A stretch of DNA of 64,000 nt from positions 372,001-436,000 of the forward strand of contig JAKAWT010000001.1 of the NCBI GenBank assembly GCA_021816845.1, read 5' to 3'. The DNA is from a bacterium. GTDB taxonomy: Bacteria; Patescibacteria; Dojkabacteria; JAKAPS01; JAJZLI01. Position 1 is the first letter of the stretch. Each line of letters opens with the position of its first letter. Below are positions 35,215-45,036 of the stretch, in pieces. The position numbers were made by a program, and so were the translations under genes. The notes beneath the pieces were generated by a model. The model had not been told where the DNA came from. It ran no database searches and saw only the letters and a program-made list of their open reading frames with translations.

Positions 35215-35385
35215 ATGTTAAAAATAAAAAAATCAAAGCGTGGGTTCGCATCTATGGGTTTAAAAAAAAGGAGACAAATAGCTAGTTTGGGTGGAAAGAT
35301 GGCACACAAACGAGGAAAGGCTCACAAATGGAACTCTAAGGAAGCTGCAATGGCAGGCAAAAAATCTTCCAGGAAGAAGAAATAA
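35215..35385 (+). CDS. KGG-motif general stress protein (GsiB-like)
   Basis: The 56-residue, very basic protein contains RGFASMGLKKRRQIASLGGK and AHKRGKAHKWNSKEAAMAGKK. This matches the KGG repeat of hydrophilic stress proteins such as GsiB and Con-10 (consensus RGFAS-M-x5-IA-x-KGG...G-x-AH). Its function is unknown in detail and is linked to desiccation or general stress. The copy here ends in a Lys/Arg tail instead of KGG. It is convergent with the recombinase gene, 9 nt apart. Confidence 0.7.
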   Translation: MLKIKKSKRGFASMGLKKRRQIASLGGKMAHKRGKAHKWNSKEAAMAGKKSSRKKK

Positions 35386-35394
35386 TGAAGTATT

Positions 35395-36258
35395 TTAAAG
35401 GGTAGATAGTGGTGTATATGTTTCCAGTTCTGTTTTAATTTGCCCCATATATTTTTCCGTTGTTGATATTCTTTTGTGCCCAATTATCTGTGATAATATG
35501 AATATATTGGTACCTCTTGCAAGATGATGAGCAATAAATGTATTTCTAAGGTCATTTACTTTTGCATTCTCAATGCCAGCTTTTCTAAATATATTATCTA
35601 TAGATGCCCTAACATTCCTTACCAATAATGGATTTCCATTTTTTGTTATAAATAATTGTTCTGTTTTTGTATTATTAGGTCTGATGTCAAGATATTGCTT
35701 AAATACTGATACTGCTTTCTTATTTAAAGGTATACTTCTTGCCATATTTGAACCATATGCACTCACTTTTAATACAGATTTATCACCCTTTGTAAGGTCT
35801 AAGTCTGGAAGTTTAATCCTACATAATTCTCCTATTCTTATGCCTGTCTGAAGTAATATTTCTATTATTGTATAAGTTCTAGTATCCACTCTAGCAGCAT
35901 CCCTTAATGCTCTGTATTCCATTTCTGTTAATATTCTTGGTTGTGCAGATTCTATTTTTGGATGTGATATTGAAGATGCTGGATTTTTAGTTATAATTTT
36001 TTCTGATTCCAAATATTTAAAGAAAGTTCTAGTACTATTTAACTTTCTTGATATTGTTTTTGCTGATAAATCATTACTATTTAAATGGTCAAAATACTCT
36101 CTTAGAGATTTTTCTGTAATATTTTCAATTTTATTAATATGTTTCTCGCTAAGATACGAAGACAACTGTTCAAGGTCTTTTTTATACGCTATTAAAGTAT
36201 GTTCAGATTTACTTGTATCACGTAAAACTCTTATAAAAGCAGAAATATATTTATCCAT
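35395..36258 (-). CDS. Tyrosine recombinase XerC/D-like, with altered active site
   Basis: The 287-residue protein has an N-terminal SAM-like core-binding domain (TLIAYKKDLEQLSSYLSE) and a catalytic domain: TGIRIGELCRI (first Arg), NDLRNTFIAHHL (second Arg; the usual first His of HxLR is Asn), GHKRISTTEKYM (third His and the Tyr nucleophile). The usual lysine hairpin (GKGxK) reads AYGSNMAR, so Lys is also missing. It may be the chromosome-dimer resolvase of this lineage or a degenerate paralog. It is divergent from the FtsB-like gene. Confidence 0.78.
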   Translation of the reverse strand: MDKYISAFIRVLRDTSKSEHTLIAYKKDLEQLSSYLSEKHINKIENITEKSLREYFDHLNSNDLSAKTISRKLNSTRTFFKYLESEKIITKNPASSISHPKIESAQPRILTEMEYRALRDAARVDTRTYTIIEILLQTGIRIGELCRIKLPDLDLTKGDKSVLKVSAYGSNMARSIPLNKKAVSVFKQYLDIRPNNTKTEQLFITKNGNPLLVRNVRASIDNIFRKAGIENAKVNDLRNTFIAHHLARGTNIFILSQIIGHKRISTTEKYMGQIKTELETYTPLSTL

Positions 36259-36341
36259 GACTAACTTATAATGTATTTATATGTGATTCTAACATCTATA
36301 GGCTCTTCTTGTCAACCAATATATGTACTATAATAATTCAT

Positions 36342-36734
36342 ATGGGAAACATGGATAGGAATAAGAATTCTATAAGTAAATATTTAATAGCAATGATACT
36401 ATTATTTTTTATAATTTTATTATCATATAATTTTATTAGGACTTATAATCATTATATTGATGTTAAAAATAAAATTAATGTAATTTCCAATCTCGTAAAT
36501 ACAAATAAAAAGGAAACAAGTATATTGAAAAGTAAATATAAATATTATACTAGTTCCTATTACATACAAAAGGTAGCCAGTAATGATTTAAATTTGGTGA
36601 AAAATCCTAATACTTCAGAGATAATTCTTCCTAGTTCTGTAACATCATCATATACTACTCACTTAACAAAAAATAAAACATCTTTAAAAGTTGTAAAACC
36701 CTCTTTATCCTCTTGGATAAGTTTTTTATTATAA
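36342..36734 (+). CDS. FtsB/DivIC-like septum formation protein
   Basis: The 130-residue protein has a basic N-terminus, one membrane helix (ISKYLIAMILLFFIILLSYNF), a short coiled coil, and the segment YYIQKVASNDLNLVKNPNTSEII. That segment resembles the E-x-x-A-R-E-E-L-G-L-V-K-P motif of FtsB/DivIC. These proteins bridge FtsL and FtsQ in the divisome. I use the ATG at 36342; TATAAT at 36329-36334 ends seven bases upstream, so a leaderless message is possible. Coordinates of the start are inferred. Confidence 0.6.
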   Translation: MGNMDRNKNSISKYLIAMILLFFIILLSYNFIRTYNHYIDVKNKINVISNLVNTNKKETSILKSKYKYYTSSYYIQKVASNDLNLVKNPNTSEIILPSSVTSSYTTHLTKNKTSLKVVKPSLSSWISFLL

Positions 36735-36754
36735 TTATTCACGATCTATTTTGA

Positions 36755-36783
36755 TTGACTATTAAAGGTTTTTATTGTATTAT
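36755..36783 (+). promoter_or_regulatory. Sigma-70 promoter of the Met-tRNA / ftsH operon
   Basis: TTGACT (36755-36760) and TATTAT (36778-36783) are spaced by exactly 17 bp and lie 80 nt before the initiator tRNA. The 14-bp tandem repeats follow immediately downstream. Confidence 0.65.
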
Positions 36784-36785
36784 CA

Positions 36786-36827
36786 ACTAGTAACTCGTTA
36801 TTAGTAATTTGTTACTAGTAAATTAAT
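36786..36827. repeat. Three 14-bp tandem repeats forming a palindrome upstream of tRNA-fMet
   Basis: Units ACTAGTAACTCGTT, ATTAGTAATTTGTT and ACTAGTAAATTAAT start at 36786, 36800 and 36814. The outer 9-mers ACTAGTAAC and GTTACTAGT are perfect inverted copies. The set lies at the expected transcription start of the tRNA operon, which suggests an operator or a leader hairpin. Confidence 0.6.
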
Positions 36828-36861
36828 TATTCGCAATTAATAAGGGTGATCTTTATATTAT

Positions 36862-36933
<72 letters not shown>

Positions 36934-36965
36934 TTATGACTATGAAAGATACAGGTTTTAAATCT

Positions 36966-37038
36966 GGCGACGTAGCTCAGTCGGTAGAGCAAAGGACTCA
37001 TAAGCCTTAGGTCACAGGTTCGATTCCTGTCGTCGCTA
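36966..37038 (+). tRNA. Elongator tRNA-Met (CAT)
   Basis: A 73-nt cloverleaf with acceptor GGCGACG/CGTCGCT (first pair G-U), D-stem GCTC/GAGC, anticodon loop CTCATAA and T-stem ACAGG/CCTGT. The anticodon stem has one A-G mismatch next to the loop. CAT-anticodon tRNA-Ile2 is unlikely because a TAT tRNA-Ile is present. ftsH starts 19 nt downstream. Confidence 0.9.
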
Positions 37039-37056
37039 TTTTATATTAAAAAATTT

Positions 37057-38904
37057 ATGAGTAATAATCAAACTAAAAGTAATTCTAAAAAGAGTAATAT
37101 TATGAAAGGAAGTCCTGGATTCTGGATATTTTTTGCTTTTATAGTAGTATTTTTCCTTTTATATCTATTCATACCAACCATATCTCAAGGTAAAACTGTG
37201 CCAATAGGTACTTTAATAAAAGATATAAAGACTAATAGTGTTAAAAGTGTAGTGATTAACCAAGATTATGCTAATGCTGTTTTAAAGAATAATAAAAATA
37301 TTACTGCTAACCTAGGAACTACTACTAATCCAGTAAGTATATTTACAAATAATGGTATTCAACTTGATAAATACCCTCAAATATCTATAGCTGCACAGCC
37401 TGCTATTAGTACTAGTGATATATTAACAATAATATTTATATTGGTTATAGTTTTGAGTACTTGGTATATGATAAGGCAATTTAGGTCTGCAGGATCTGGG
37501 GGAATATTTTCAATGGGTGAATCTAAAGCTAAACTTTTTCTTGGAGCTAAAGAATCTATAACTTTTGATGGTGTGGCTGGTATTGAGGAGGCTAAAGAAG
37601 AAGTTCACGAGATTGTTGATTTTCTAAAAAATCCTAAAAAATATTTAAATCTTGGAGCTAGAATACCAAAAGGAGTACTGTTTATAGGTGCTCCAGGAAC
37701 TGGGAAAACATTACTTGCTAGAGCTATTGCCGGAGAGAGTGGGGTTCCTTTTTTTTCAACATCAGGTTCAGAATTTGAAGAGATGCTTGTTGGGGCAGGA
37801 GCATCAAGAGTGAGAGATCTTTTTTCTAAAGCAAGAAAAACTTCTCCTTCAATAATATTTATCGATGAGATTGATGCTGTAGCACGAAGAAGAGGTTTAA
37901 ATTATACAACGACTCATACAGAACAAACTTTAAATCAGATACTTGTAGAGATGGATGGGTTTGATATTAATACTAATGTTATTGTAATCGCTGCAACAAA
38001 TAGACCAGATGTTCTTGATCCTGCAATATTACGTCCTGGTAGGTTTGATAGAACTATAGTTATTGATCTTCCAGACCTTCAAGAAAGGAAAAAAATATTA
38101 GAACTTCATGCTAGGAATAAACCTATTTCTCCATCAGTATCTTTTGATAAAATTGCAAAAAGAACAATAGGCTATTCTGGAGCAGATCTTGAAAATGTGT
38201 TAAATGAGGCAGCTATAATTACTGCAAAAAAGGGTGGAACATCAATTAATGAGGTAGACATTGAAGAAGCTGCAACCAAAGTAGTTATGGGACCAGAAAA
38301 GAAGAAAGTTAGATCTGATAAAGAAAAATCCATTGTAGCATATCATGAGGCTGGACATGCTCTTATATCTAAATTCTTGCCGGAATCAGATCCAGTACAT
38401 AGGATATCTATAATATCTAGAGGGAGATCAGGAGGGGCAACAATGTATTTACCGACTGAAGATAATAATCTTTATACAAAGACTAAGATGATCACTATGA
38501 TTACACATATGCTTGGGGGCAGAGCTGCAGAAAAGATCCAATTTAATGATATTACTAATGGGGCATCTGATGACATAAAAAAGGCTTCAGAAATGGCAAG
38601 GAAAATGATTACAGATTTTGGTATGTCTGATAAGCTAGGCCCTATACAATATGGAACTACAGAAGATGAATCATATGCTATTCCTGAGAAAAATTACAGT
38701 GACAGTACCTCTTTAGAGATAGATAAAGAAATCTCTTTAATTATAAATGATGCATATAAAAAAGCTTTATCTATATTAAAAGAATATAAATCGATATTAG
38801 ATACTTTAGCTAGTAAATTAATGGATATTGAAGTTATAGAGGGTGATGAATTTAATAGAATTGTAGATACAATGTTGCATGCAGGGGGTAAAACATCAGA
38901 ATAA
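37057..38904 (+). CDS. ftsH: ATP-dependent zinc metalloprotease FtsH
   Basis: The 615-residue membrane protease has two N-terminal helices (about residues 24-44 and 128-145) around a small outer domain. The AAA domain follows, with Walker A GAPGTGKT at about 211-218, Walker B IIFIDEIDAV and NRPDVLDPAILRPGRFDR (second region of homology). The zinc site YHEAGHAL lies at about 428-436. It degrades membrane and regulatory proteins. It lies 19 nt after tRNA-Met and is probably co-transcribed with both Met tRNAs. The polA frame begins within its last 26 nt. Confidence 0.97.
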   Translation: MSNNQTKSNSKKSNIMKGSPGFWIFFAFIVVFFLLYLFIPTISQGKTVPIGTLIKDIKTNSVKSVVINQDYANAVLKNNKNITANLGTTTNPVSIFTNNGIQLDKYPQISIAAQPAISTSDILTIIFILVIVLSTWYMIRQFRSAGSGGIFSMGESKAKLFLGAKESITFDGVAGIEEAKEEVHEIVDFLKNPKKYLNLGARIPKGVLFIGAPGTGKTLLARAIAGESGVPFFSTSGSEFEEMLVGAGASRVRDLFSKARKTSPSIIFIDEIDAVARRRGLNYTTTHTEQTLNQILVEMDGFDINTNVIVIAATNRPDVLDPAILRPGRFDRTIVIDLPDLQERKKILELHARNKPISPSVSFDKIAKRTIGYSGADLENVLNEAAIITAKKGGTSINEVDIEEAATKVVMGPEKKKVRSDKEKSIVAYHEAGHALISKFLPESDPVHRISIISRGRSGGATMYLPTEDNNLYTKTKMITMITHMLGGRAAEKIQFNDITNGASDDIKKASEMARKMITDFGMSDKLGPIQYGTTEDESYAIPEKNYSDSTSLEIDKEISLIINDAYKKALSILKEYKSILDTLASKLMDIEVIEGDEFNRIVDTMLHAGGKTSE

Positions 38905-41581
38905 AAAACTATTTTTAATAGACTCTAATGCACTTATATTTAGAGCTTATCATGCTATCCCTGTATTAAAATCTAAAGATAGAAATGTGAATGCTGTATA
39001 TGGTTTCTTCCTTATATTTTTTAAAACACTCCAAAATTATAATCCAGATTATATAATTTGTACTTTTGATTCAGCTACTTCTTCTCAAATTAGAAAAGAT
39101 AAATATTCTTGGTATAAAGCGAATAGAGCAGAAACCCCAGATGATCTTGTTGATCAATTTAGTTATGTTAAAGATATACTAAAAACTCTAAATATTAAAA
39201 TTTATGAAGAGCCATATTATGAGGCTGATGATATTATTGCATCAATAATAGAAGATTTTAAAAATAAAGATGATATTGATATATATGTGATGACGGGTGA
39301 TAAGGATTTATTACAACTCATATCTAAAAAAGTATCTCTGTTGATGCCTTTAAAATCATTTTCTGATCCAGTAGAAATAAATATTAACAATGTTAAAGAC
39401 TATTTTGGTATGGAACCTAATATGGTTACCACATATAAAGGCCTTAGAGGAGACCCTTCTGATAACATCCCTGGGGTATCGGGGATAGGAGATAAAGGAG
39501 CAAAAGATTTAGTAAGTGAATTTGGAAATATCTATTCCATATATAAGGCTATAGATAATATAAAACCAAGTATTGCAAAAAAATTGATAGATAATAAAAA
39601 ATCTGCACTAGAATCATTTGATGCAGCATCACTATATTCAAATATATCTTTAAAAGATTTAGATTTAGACAAGAGTACAGTACTTTTTGACCATAAATCC
39701 GTAATTTCCAAGTTAGAAGAATACCAATTTAAAAGTTTAATAAATAAATATTTCCCTGACTATGTGAACTTACAGAATATAGAGTCTGAAAAAATAGGGC
39801 GTCTTAATGGGGTGATTATTGAGGATCTAAGTTCATTTAGTGATTTTGTACATAAATTGGAAAAAGTTAAGGAATTTGCCTTTCTATGCACGATATATGA
39901 TAAAAACAAATTAAATGCAGGATTACTACCTTTTGGTATATCTATATATGTTGAAGGTGATAATCCTACTTTTATAGATTTTAATAATTCTGATATTATT
40001 GAATCAAATGAGTTTGAAAATTTTAGGAGTATATTCAAAAATGAAAAGATTAGGAAAATAGGTTATGACATAAAAAAACAAATGCATTTTATGAATAATA
40101 TTTCTACAAAGGTAAATGGTATATATTTTGATACGCAAATAGCATATTTCATAATAAAGAATAGAAATACATCTCTGAAAAATATAATATTGGATGTTTT
40201 TGACAAGAATTTATATGATATAGATATCCTAGAGAATAGTAAGAATACTAAATTGGATAAAAAAACTATAGCTCTAATATATGATGATTATAGTAAATAT
40301 ATATATGATTTGTATAAATATATTGATCAACAATTTAAGAAAGATAGTACAATATCAAATGTATTTTTTGAGATAGATATGCCATTAGTTCAAATTCTTT
40401 ATATGATGGAGTGTGTAGGAATTAAGGTAAATAAGGGTTTTTTAGATAAATTATATGATAAGTTTGAATTAGAACTTAATGCTCTGGAGAAAGATATATA
40501 TAAAATTGCAGGGACTGAGTTTAATATTTCCTCACCAACACAATTAGGAAATGTCCTCTTTAAGACTTTGTCTTTGAAATCCTCAGGTAAGAAGAAGAGT
40601 GGAATATTTAATACTGAAGATTCTGTATTACAATCTATAGAACAAGATAATAACATAGTACCTCTAATTAGAAGGTATAAAGAGGTAAGTAAGATAAAAA
40701 ATACTTATACTAAAAACCTTGTTAAATTAACTGATTATTCAAGTAGGTTGCATACTAGATACAATATAACTGGTGCATCTACGGGAAGATTATCATCTTC
40801 TAACCCTAATTTACAGAATATTCCTATCAGGACTGAAACTGGTAGGCAGATAAGAGAAGCTTTTGTTGCAGATAAGGGAAAAGTACTATTTTCATTTGAC
40901 TATTCTCAAATAGAATTAAGAATAATGGCATATTATTCTGATGATCCAAGTATGAAATATGCCTTTTTGCACGATGAAGATATACATAAGTATACCGCAT
41001 CAATTATATTTCAAAAAAAGCTTGAAGAAGTTACTAGGGATGAAAGATCTGTTGCTAAAACAATTAATTTTGGAGTTATATATGGTATATCAAGTTTTGG
41101 TTTATCTAGGCAGCTTGGTATTTCACGATTAGAAGCTGATACTTTTATAAAGAATTATTTTGATACCTTTTCTAATATATCTAAATATTATGATTGGATT
41201 TCTAATTTTATTAAAGAACACAACTACGTAGAAACATTATATGGAAGGCGTCGATACTTTGATTATAATAAAGGATATGTTTTTGAAAAAAGAATTTTTA
41301 GAGAAGCAATAAATATGCCTATTCAAGGTACTAGTGCGGATATTATTAAGATTGCCATGAGAAAAATAAGTAATGATATTATAGATAAGTATGATGCTAA
41401 TATGATTCTGCAGATACATGATGAATTAATATTTGAAGTTAGTAAAAAGGTTGATTATAATTCTTTTGTTACTGATATAATTGATGCTATGGTAGAAGGA
41501 TTCAAGTTAAATGTAGCTTTAAAAGTAGATGTAAAATATGGAGCTAACTGGAAAAATATGATTCTTTATAAAAAATCATGA
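38879..41581 (+). CDS. polA: DNA polymerase I
   Basis: The 900-residue enzyme has an N-terminal 5'-3' exonuclease (FLIDSNALIFRAYHA, YEADDIIASI, MTGDKDLLQL, GDPSDNIPGVSGIGDKGA). A middle domain follows without the DEDD acidic set, so proofreading is probably absent. The family A polymerase shows motif A DYSQIELR near 675, motif B RSVAKTINFGVIYG and motif C QIHDELIFEV near 843. It replaces RNA primers and fills repair gaps. Its start lies inside ftsH and its end overlaps the DNA ligase start by 4 nt. Confidence 0.95.
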   Translation: MQGVKHQNKKLFLIDSNALIFRAYHAIPVLKSKDRNVNAVYGFFLIFFKTLQNYNPDYIICTFDSATSSQIRKDKYSWYKANRAETPDDLVDQFSYVKDILKTLNIKIYEEPYYEADDIIASIIEDFKNKDDIDIYVMTGDKDLLQLISKKVSLLMPLKSFSDPVEININNVKDYFGMEPNMVTTYKGLRGDPSDNIPGVSGIGDKGAKDLVSEFGNIYSIYKAIDNIKPSIAKKLIDNKKSALESFDAASLYSNISLKDLDLDKSTVLFDHKSVISKLEEYQFKSLINKYFPDYVNLQNIESEKIGRLNGVIIEDLSSFSDFVHKLEKVKEFAFLCTIYDKNKLNAGLLPFGISIYVEGDNPTFIDFNNSDIIESNEFENFRSIFKNEKIRKIGYDIKKQMHFMNNISTKVNGIYFDTQIAYFIIKNRNTSLKNIILDVFDKNLYDIDILENSKNTKLDKKTIALIYDDYSKYIYDLYKYIDQQFKKDSTISNVFFEIDMPLVQILYMMECVGIKVNKGFLDKLYDKFELELNALEKDIYKIAGTEFNISSPTQLGNVLFKTLSLKSSGKKKSGIFNTEDSVLQSIEQDNNIVPLIRRYKEVSKIKNTYTKNLVKLTDYSSRLHTRYNITGASTGRLSSSNPNLQNIPIRTETGRQIREAFVADKGKVLFSFDYSQIELRIMAYYSDDPSMKYAFLHDEDIHKYTASIIFQKKLEEVTRDERSVAKTINFGVIYGISSFGLSRQLGISRLEADTFIKNYFDTFSNISKYYDWISNFIKEHNYVETLYGRRRYFDYNKGYVFEKRIFREAINMPIQGTSADIIKIAMRKISNDIIDKYDANMILQIHDELIFEVSKKVDYNSFVTDIIDAMVEGFKLNVALKVDVKYGANWKNMILYKKS

Positions 41582-43317
41582 AAGATATAAGTTTTGATTC
41601 TATTTGTAGGGATCTTCTCAAAATAGAAAATACAAGGTCAAGGAACGAAAGAACTGAGTTATTGGCCAATCTTCTTAATCTTATTCCTAAAGAATTTATT
41701 AAAGAATTTATCTATATGTTGGATGGGAGGATAAATCCAAGATATGTTAAGTCTGATTTCAACATAGGGAGTAAAAGATTAATTATAGTATTTTCTAAAG
41801 TTTTTAACATTCCTCAAGAAGAAGTCTCCAGATCTTTTAGAGAAATTGGAGATATAGGATTATTATTTTTTAATCTTAAGAAAAATAAAAAAACAACACC
41901 TACTAGTCTAAAAGATATAATATTAATGCTAAATAAAATTACTCAAATACATGGTAAAAATGCTAATATATATAAAGAAGATGAACTGGTCATTTTGTAT
42001 AGTAAAATTACTCAATTAGAGGGAAGATTCCTATCTAGAATTTTTGTTGGAAATTTAAGGATGGGATTTAGTGATAAAACTATTTTGGATGCGTTATCTT
42101 TTTCTTTAAAGAATAACAAGTCAAAAAGAGCTGAAATAGAATCTGCATATGCAAAATGTTCAGATCTGGGTATAGTAGCAAGTAAAGTTCTTTTTGATTT
42201 TAGTTCATTAACTTTATTATCTGTAATTCCTGGTATACCTTTGTTTGCAAAATTAGTAGAAAGATCTAAAAGTGTAGATGATGGTATAAAAAGATTTGGA
42301 AGTGTTATGGTTCAGCCTAAATTTGATGGATTGAGATGTCAAGTTCATATCACAAGTAACGGAGAAATAAAATTTTATTCAAGAGAACTGTATGATATGA
42401 CTGACATGTTCCCAGAAATCACAAAATCTTTTTTAAAAATTAAGAACATAAATAGTGCAATATTTGATTCTGAGGTTGTTGGTATTGATAATATTAATAA
42501 TAAATATTTAGCATTTCAAGAGACAATGCAAAGGAAAAGGAAATATGGAATAAATTCTTTTATTACTGATATTCCTTTAAGTATATATATCTTTGATATT
42601 ATGTATCTCAATGGGAAATCTCTTCTTGAAATTCCGTTATCTGAGAGATTAGTAATTCTAGAAGATATTTTTAGGAATTCTAGTTACACTAACATAAAAG
42701 TAGCAGAAACTAAGAATTTTTCAGATCCAATCAAACTATATAATTACTTTAAAAAATGCCTATCTAATGGTTTGGAGGGTGTCGTTATAAAGAATCCGTC
42801 AAGTTTATATAAACCTGGAACAAGGAATTTTGATTGGTTAAAATTAAAAAGATCTTCCCTAAAGGGTGTTGTAGATACAATAGATGTTGTAATTATGGGG
42901 TATTTCAAAGGAGGAGGTTCGAGGTCTAAATTTGGTATAGGTGCAGTTTTAGTTGGTATATATAACAAGAATAAAAATAGAGTAGAATCTATATCTAAAG
43001 TAGGAAGTGGTTTTTCAGAAAAGCAACTTATTGCAATAAAAAAACAATTAGATATCATAAAAGAGAGGACTATGCCAGTTAGTTATTATGTCAAAAAGGA
43101 GATGTATCCTGATGTATGGGTTAGTCCAAAAATTGTAGTAGAAATAAGGTCTGATGAAATCACTAAGAGTCCCACACATACTGCTTGTGAAGATAGTAAA
43201 AATAGAGGTTTTGCATTAAGATTCCCTAGAATCATTAATGTTAGGAGTGATAAAAGTTTTTATGATACAACTGATGAAAAAGAGATAAAAAATCTTTATA
43301 AAATGCAAAAAGGATAG
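41578..43317 (+). CDS. ATP-dependent DNA ligase (archaeal/eukaryal type)
   Basis: The 579-residue enzyme has the N-terminal DNA-binding domain of LigI-type ligases (SRIFVGNLRMGFSDKTILDAL). The adenylation motif QPKFDGLRCQVH has its nucleophilic Lys near residue 247, followed by FDSEVVGID, GLEGVVIKNPSSLYKPG (motif IV) and WLKLKR (motif V), with an OB-fold C-terminus. It seals nicks using ATP. Bacteria normally use NAD-dependent LigA for replication; none is in the window. Direct coupling to polA (ATGA overlap) suggests a gap-fill-and-seal pair for Okazaki fragments or repair. Confidence 0.93.
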   Translation: MKDISFDSICRDLLKIENTRSRNERTELLANLLNLIPKEFIKEFIYMLDGRINPRYVKSDFNIGSKRLIIVFSKVFNIPQEEVSRSFREIGDIGLLFFNLKKNKKTTPTSLKDIILMLNKITQIHGKNANIYKEDELVILYSKITQLEGRFLSRIFVGNLRMGFSDKTILDALSFSLKNNKSKRAEIESAYAKCSDLGIVASKVLFDFSSLTLLSVIPGIPLFAKLVERSKSVDDGIKRFGSVMVQPKFDGLRCQVHITSNGEIKFYSRELYDMTDMFPEITKSFLKIKNINSAIFDSEVVGIDNINNKYLAFQETMQRKRKYGINSFITDIPLSIYIFDIMYLNGKSLLEIPLSERLVILEDIFRNSSYTNIKVAETKNFSDPIKLYNYFKKCLSNGLEGVVIKNPSSLYKPGTRNFDWLKLKRSSLKGVVDTIDVVIMGYFKGGGSRSKFGIGAVLVGIYNKNKNRVESISKVGSGFSEKQLIAIKKQLDIIKERTMPVSYYVKKEMYPDVWVSPKIVVEIRSDEITKSPTHTACEDSKNRGFALRFPRIINVRSDKSFYDTTDEKEIKNLYKMQKG

Positions 43318-43342
43318 CCATAAATTGTTATCATGATATAAT

Positions 43343-44464
43343 ATGTCAATGCAAACAAAAAATATAAAAAAACAGAAAGTACTAGTTGCAATGTCTGGAG
43401 GTATAGATAGTTCTGTAGCAGCATATCTTTTAAAAGAGCAAGGGTATGATCTTATAGGTATACATATGAAATTTTGGACAGAAGAGAGGAAACAAGAAGG
43501 TTTTCTTTCTGGAAAAGAAAATAAATGTTGCTCTATAGAAAGTGTAGAAGATGCTAGAGACGTTTGTAATCAACTTAATATACCCTTTTATGTTTTGAAT
43601 TTTAGAGATGACTTTAAAGATGATGTAGTAAAATATTTTATTAATGCATTTAAAGCTGGTCTGACTCCAAATCCCTGTGTTGTATGTAATAAAAAAATCA
43701 AATTTGGACTTCTATATGAGAAACTAAAGGAATTTGATGCTGATTATGTTGCAACAGGACATTATGCAAGGATAGCAAAGATAAGTGGGAAATATTATTT
43801 ACAAAGAGCTAAAGATATTTCAAAGGATCAATCATATTTCCTCCATAATATTGATAAGTCTGTATTATCGAAAACTATATTCCCTATAGGTGAGATTGAT
43901 AGCAAGGAGCAAGTTAGAAAGATAGCATTTGATATCGGCCTTAGAATATCACAAAAGAAAGATTCTCAAGAAATATGTTTTATTCCAGGTAATGATTATA
44001 AAGGTTTTATTGCAAGAAATGTTAGGCATGAATCACCCAAAGGAGACATAGTAGATATGCATGGAAACATTATAGGGACGCATGATGGTCTATTGTATTA
44101 TACAATAGGACAAAGGAAAGGCATTAATACAAAGCTAATAACTCCATTATATGTAATAAAGAAAAATTTTAAAAATAATACTCTTATTGTAGGGAGCCTT
44201 GAAGATTGTACTATAAACAATATAAATCTTTTGAATGCTAATTTTTTAACAGATGACATAGATGACTATAAATATGATATGAAAATACAGATTAGATATA
44301 GAGGAAAAGATTTAGAGGTTGAAAAGTTTAATATTATAAATAATAATACACTAAATATAGTACTAAAAGATGGAGATGTTGGTATAGCTCCAGGTCAATT
44401 TGGTGTTTTATACAACAAGGATAATATAGTTCTTGGTGGAGGAGTGATTAATATAAAGGAGTAA
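43343..44464 (+). CDS. mnmA: tRNA-specific 2-thiouridylase MnmA
   Basis: The 373-residue enzyme has the PP-loop AMSGGIDSSVAAYLL, TPNPCVVCNKKIKFG with the first catalytic Cys, KKDSQEICFIPGNDYKGF with the second, and the central domain LYYTIGQRKGI. It thiolates U34 of tRNA-Lys, -Glu and -Gln. TATAAT at 43337-43342 directly abuts the first ATG. Transcription would then begin near the second ATG at 43349, which may be the real start (leaderless). A small membrane-protein gene follows 7 nt downstream. Confidence 0.95.
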   Translation: MSMQTKNIKKQKVLVAMSGGIDSSVAAYLLKEQGYDLIGIHMKFWTEERKQEGFLSGKENKCCSIESVEDARDVCNQLNIPFYVLNFRDDFKDDVVKYFINAFKAGLTPNPCVVCNKKIKFGLLYEKLKEFDADYVATGHYARIAKISGKYYLQRAKDISKDQSYFLHNIDKSVLSKTIFPIGEIDSKEQVRKIAFDIGLRISQKKDSQEICFIPGNDYKGFIARNVRHESPKGDIVDMHGNIIGTHDGLLYYTIGQRKGINTKLITPLYVIKKNFKNNTLIVGSLEDCTINNINLLNANFLTDDIDDYKYDMKIQIRYRGKDLEVEKFNIINNNTLNIVLKDGDVGIAPGQFGVLYNKDNIVLGGGVINIKE

Positions 44465-44470
44465 AGAATT

Positions 44471-44908
44471 ATGTTTAACCTTAATTTTCAACAACTTATA
44501 AATCTACATTATCTAACTGTAACACCAGCAAGTAATTTTTCATATAATAATATATTTTTTTTTCTACTATTTGATCTATTTATTTTATGGATAATCTTCT
44601 TATATGTATATATTTTTCTCACAGAGAAGGATACTCCTAAATATAGTTTGAGCAAAAAAATATCATGGACATCTTTTTCTCTTACTATATTATTATTAAT
44701 TTTATTAGTAGCTAGAAAACATGTAATTGTTGTTTTATCAATGAGAATTTTACTCGTAATATTTTTATTATTATTTATATTGTCTGTTGTATATTTTATA
44801 TATTATTTTTTCTTTTCCTTAAAAAAGGCTACTAGACAGTACTATAGAAAGGTTACCATGGAAAAATATCTTCCCAAGAAAAAGAAAAATAAGAAAAAGA
44901 AAAAATAA
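44471..44908 (+). CDS. Hypothetical three-helix membrane protein with Lys-rich tail
   Basis: The 145-residue protein has hydrophobic helices at about residues 27-50, 66-82 and 89-113, and ends in a pure Lys/Asn tract (KKKKNKKKKK). No family is recognised. A Shine-Dalgarno AAGGAG at the end of mnmA precedes its ATG by nine bases. It is the last gene before the rRNA operon. Confidence 0.6.
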   Translation: MFNLNFQQLINLHYLTVTPASNFSYNNIFFFLLFDLFILWIIFLYVYIFLTEKDTPKYSLSKKISWTSFSLTILLLILLVARKHVIVVLSMRILLVIFLLLFILSVVYFIYYFFFSLKKATRQYYRKVTMEKYLPKKKKNKKKKK

Positions 44909-44934
44909 TAAAATTCCTTTTGTTATAGAATTTA

Positions 44935-44963
44935 TTGACATTTGATTATCTACATGGTATAAG
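44935..44963 (+). promoter_or_regulatory. rRNA operon promoter P1
   Basis: TTGACA (44935-44940) and TATAAG (44958-44963) are spaced 17 bp apart, about 200 nt before 16S. Confidence 0.7.
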
Positions 44964-45036
44964 AATATGGTTATATACATGCAAATATTTCCTTAAAAAT
45001 AGTCCATAATAACAATATTTTTAGGCTATAAGGTTA

